DNA from: Planctomycetota bacterium
GTDB lineage: Bacteria; Planctomycetota; Planctomycetia; Isosphaerales; Isosphaeraceae
Direction of reading: 5' to 3'
Assembly: GCA_021777685.1 (NCBI GenBank)
Contig: JAJYDH010000367.1
Location: forward strand, 1 to 6,611
Length of the DNA: 6,611 nt
The notes beneath the pieces are model-generated. The model was given only the letters and a program-made list of their open reading frames with translations. It had not been told where the DNA came from and made no database searches. This document shows positions 6,340 to 6,611 of this stretch, in pieces (the first letter of the stretch is position 1; each line of letters begins with the position of its first letter). The position numbers were made by a program, and so were the translations under genes.

Positions 6340-6412
6340 TGGGCGGCGCTGGATTCGAACCAGCGACTTCCACCGTGTGAGGATGGCACTCTAACCACTG
6401 AGTTAGCCGCCC
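6340..6412 (-). tRNA. tRNA-Val, anticodon CAC
   Basis: On the - strand the 73-nt sequence folds as a complete cloverleaf. The acceptor stem is GGGCGGC/GCCGCCC and the D arm ACTC/GAGT. The anticodon stem is CCATC/GGTGG (one T-G pair) with loop CTCACAC, placing CAC at positions 34-36. The variable loop is five bases, and the T arm is GCTGG-TTCGAAT-CCAGC. The discriminator is A. The 3' CCA is not encoded: the bases after the discriminator are TTATAA, so CCA must be added after transcription. It reads GUG codons, which are favoured in a GC-rich genome. No introns or mismatches are seen. Confidence 0.96.
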
Positions 6413-6434
6413 GGCTCTCGTCTTCTATGGTCAC

Positions 6435-6463
6435 AGGATAACGGGAGGACGAGGGTGTTGCAA
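6435..6463 (-). promoter_or_regulatory. Candidate sigma-70-type promoter of tRNA-Val
   Basis: On the - strand TTGCAA (6463-6458) and TATCCT (6440-6435) are separated by exactly 17 bases, each matching the sigma-70 consensus at 4 of 6 positions. Transcription would start near 6428, about 15 bases before the mature tRNA 5' end at 6412. The position, between the ilvD stop and the tRNA, and the following terminator suggest that the tRNA is its own transcription unit. Confidence 0.5.
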
Positions 6464-6501
6464 GGGGAGCCATTGGTCCGCTCGAGGTCGCTCCGTTGGG
6501 C

Positions 6502-6611
6502 TCAATCCCACTTCAGGATCGCCCCGGTGTGGGCGCTGGTGGCCATCGCGGCGTACTTCGCCAGGTAGCCTTTGGTGAAGCGCGGGGTTGGTCGGGTCCA
6601 GGACTTCTTCC
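6502..6611 (-). CDS. ilvD: Dihydroxy-acid dehydratase, C-terminal end only
   Basis: Only the last 35 residues are visible, ending at TGA 6504-6502; the rest lies beyond the right edge. The order KKSW-x-x-P-x-PRFTKG-x-LAKYA, then T-S-A and G-A, follows the C-terminal signature of IlvD/Edd dehydratases (W..P.PRYT.GVLAKYA..VSSAS.GA). IlvD dehydrates 2,3-dihydroxy acids to 2-keto acids in valine, isoleucine and leucine synthesis, uses an Fe-S cluster, and acts in the cytoplasm. The end differs from the usual form: AMATSAHTGA replaces the common VSSAS-type segment, and there is an extra ILKWD tail. A related sugar-acid dehydratase of the same family cannot be excluded from such a short piece. It points the same way as tRNA-Val, with 89 bp between. 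Confidence 0.75.
   Translation of the reverse strand, partial: KKSWTRPTPRFTKGYLAKYAAMATSAHTGAILKWD

Noticed and set aside
6577..6611. Apparent frameshift in the ilvD fragment giving EEVLDPTNP before RFTKG
   Set aside because: The direct in-frame reading KKSWTRPTPRFTKG fits the IlvD pattern W..P.PR.T.G, so no frameshift is needed.

Overview
This GC-rich window reads like a chromosomal segment of a planctomycete, probably an Isosphaeraceae-like lineage. That is an inference from three things: strong G/C third-position bias, a zinc-ribbon/transmembrane/trypsin-like/TPR protein of a style common in that phylum, and an IS1-like element of a type I associate with it. No ribosomal marker is present to confirm the placement.

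Layout from left to right. Positions 1-609 (+) hold the 3' part of an Anbu-type (COG3484) proteasome-like protease whose start lies outside the window. It converges, with 22 bp between stop codons, on a complete alkaline-phosphatase-superfamily phosphohydrolase at 632-2299 (-). Positions 2300-3113 are a long intergenic region, more AT-rich than its surroundings. It holds a palindrome with an embedded consensus -35 box and a very good intrinsic terminator on the + strand that has no evident gene in front of it. Positions 3114-5033 (+) encode a membrane-anchored HtrA-like serine protease without a PDZ domain. It carries an N-terminal zinc ribbon and a C-terminal TPR-like helix pair.

An IS1-family-like insertion sequence (about 5052-6274) starts 18 bp behind the protease stop codon. 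Its transposase is broken by two +1 frame changes and one in-frame TGA. All three DDE catalytic positions and the full C-terminus are still recognisable once the three frames are joined. The right end of the element abuts the T-tract of the intrinsic terminator of a tRNA-Val(CAC) gene on the - strand (6340-6412). The tRNA has its own promoter-like boxes. Upstream of it on the same strand is the last part of a dihydroxy-acid dehydratase gene (ilvD, 6502-6611).

The genes do not form one pathway. The window is a mosaic of protein quality control (Anbu, HtrA-like protease), a phosphohydrolase of unknown substrate, branched-chain amino-acid synthesis, a tRNA and a decaying IS. I found no CRISPR array, phage module or recognisable defence system. 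The points most worth following are the orphan terminator with its possible small RNA, the frame structure of the transposase, and the uncharacterised domain of the protease.
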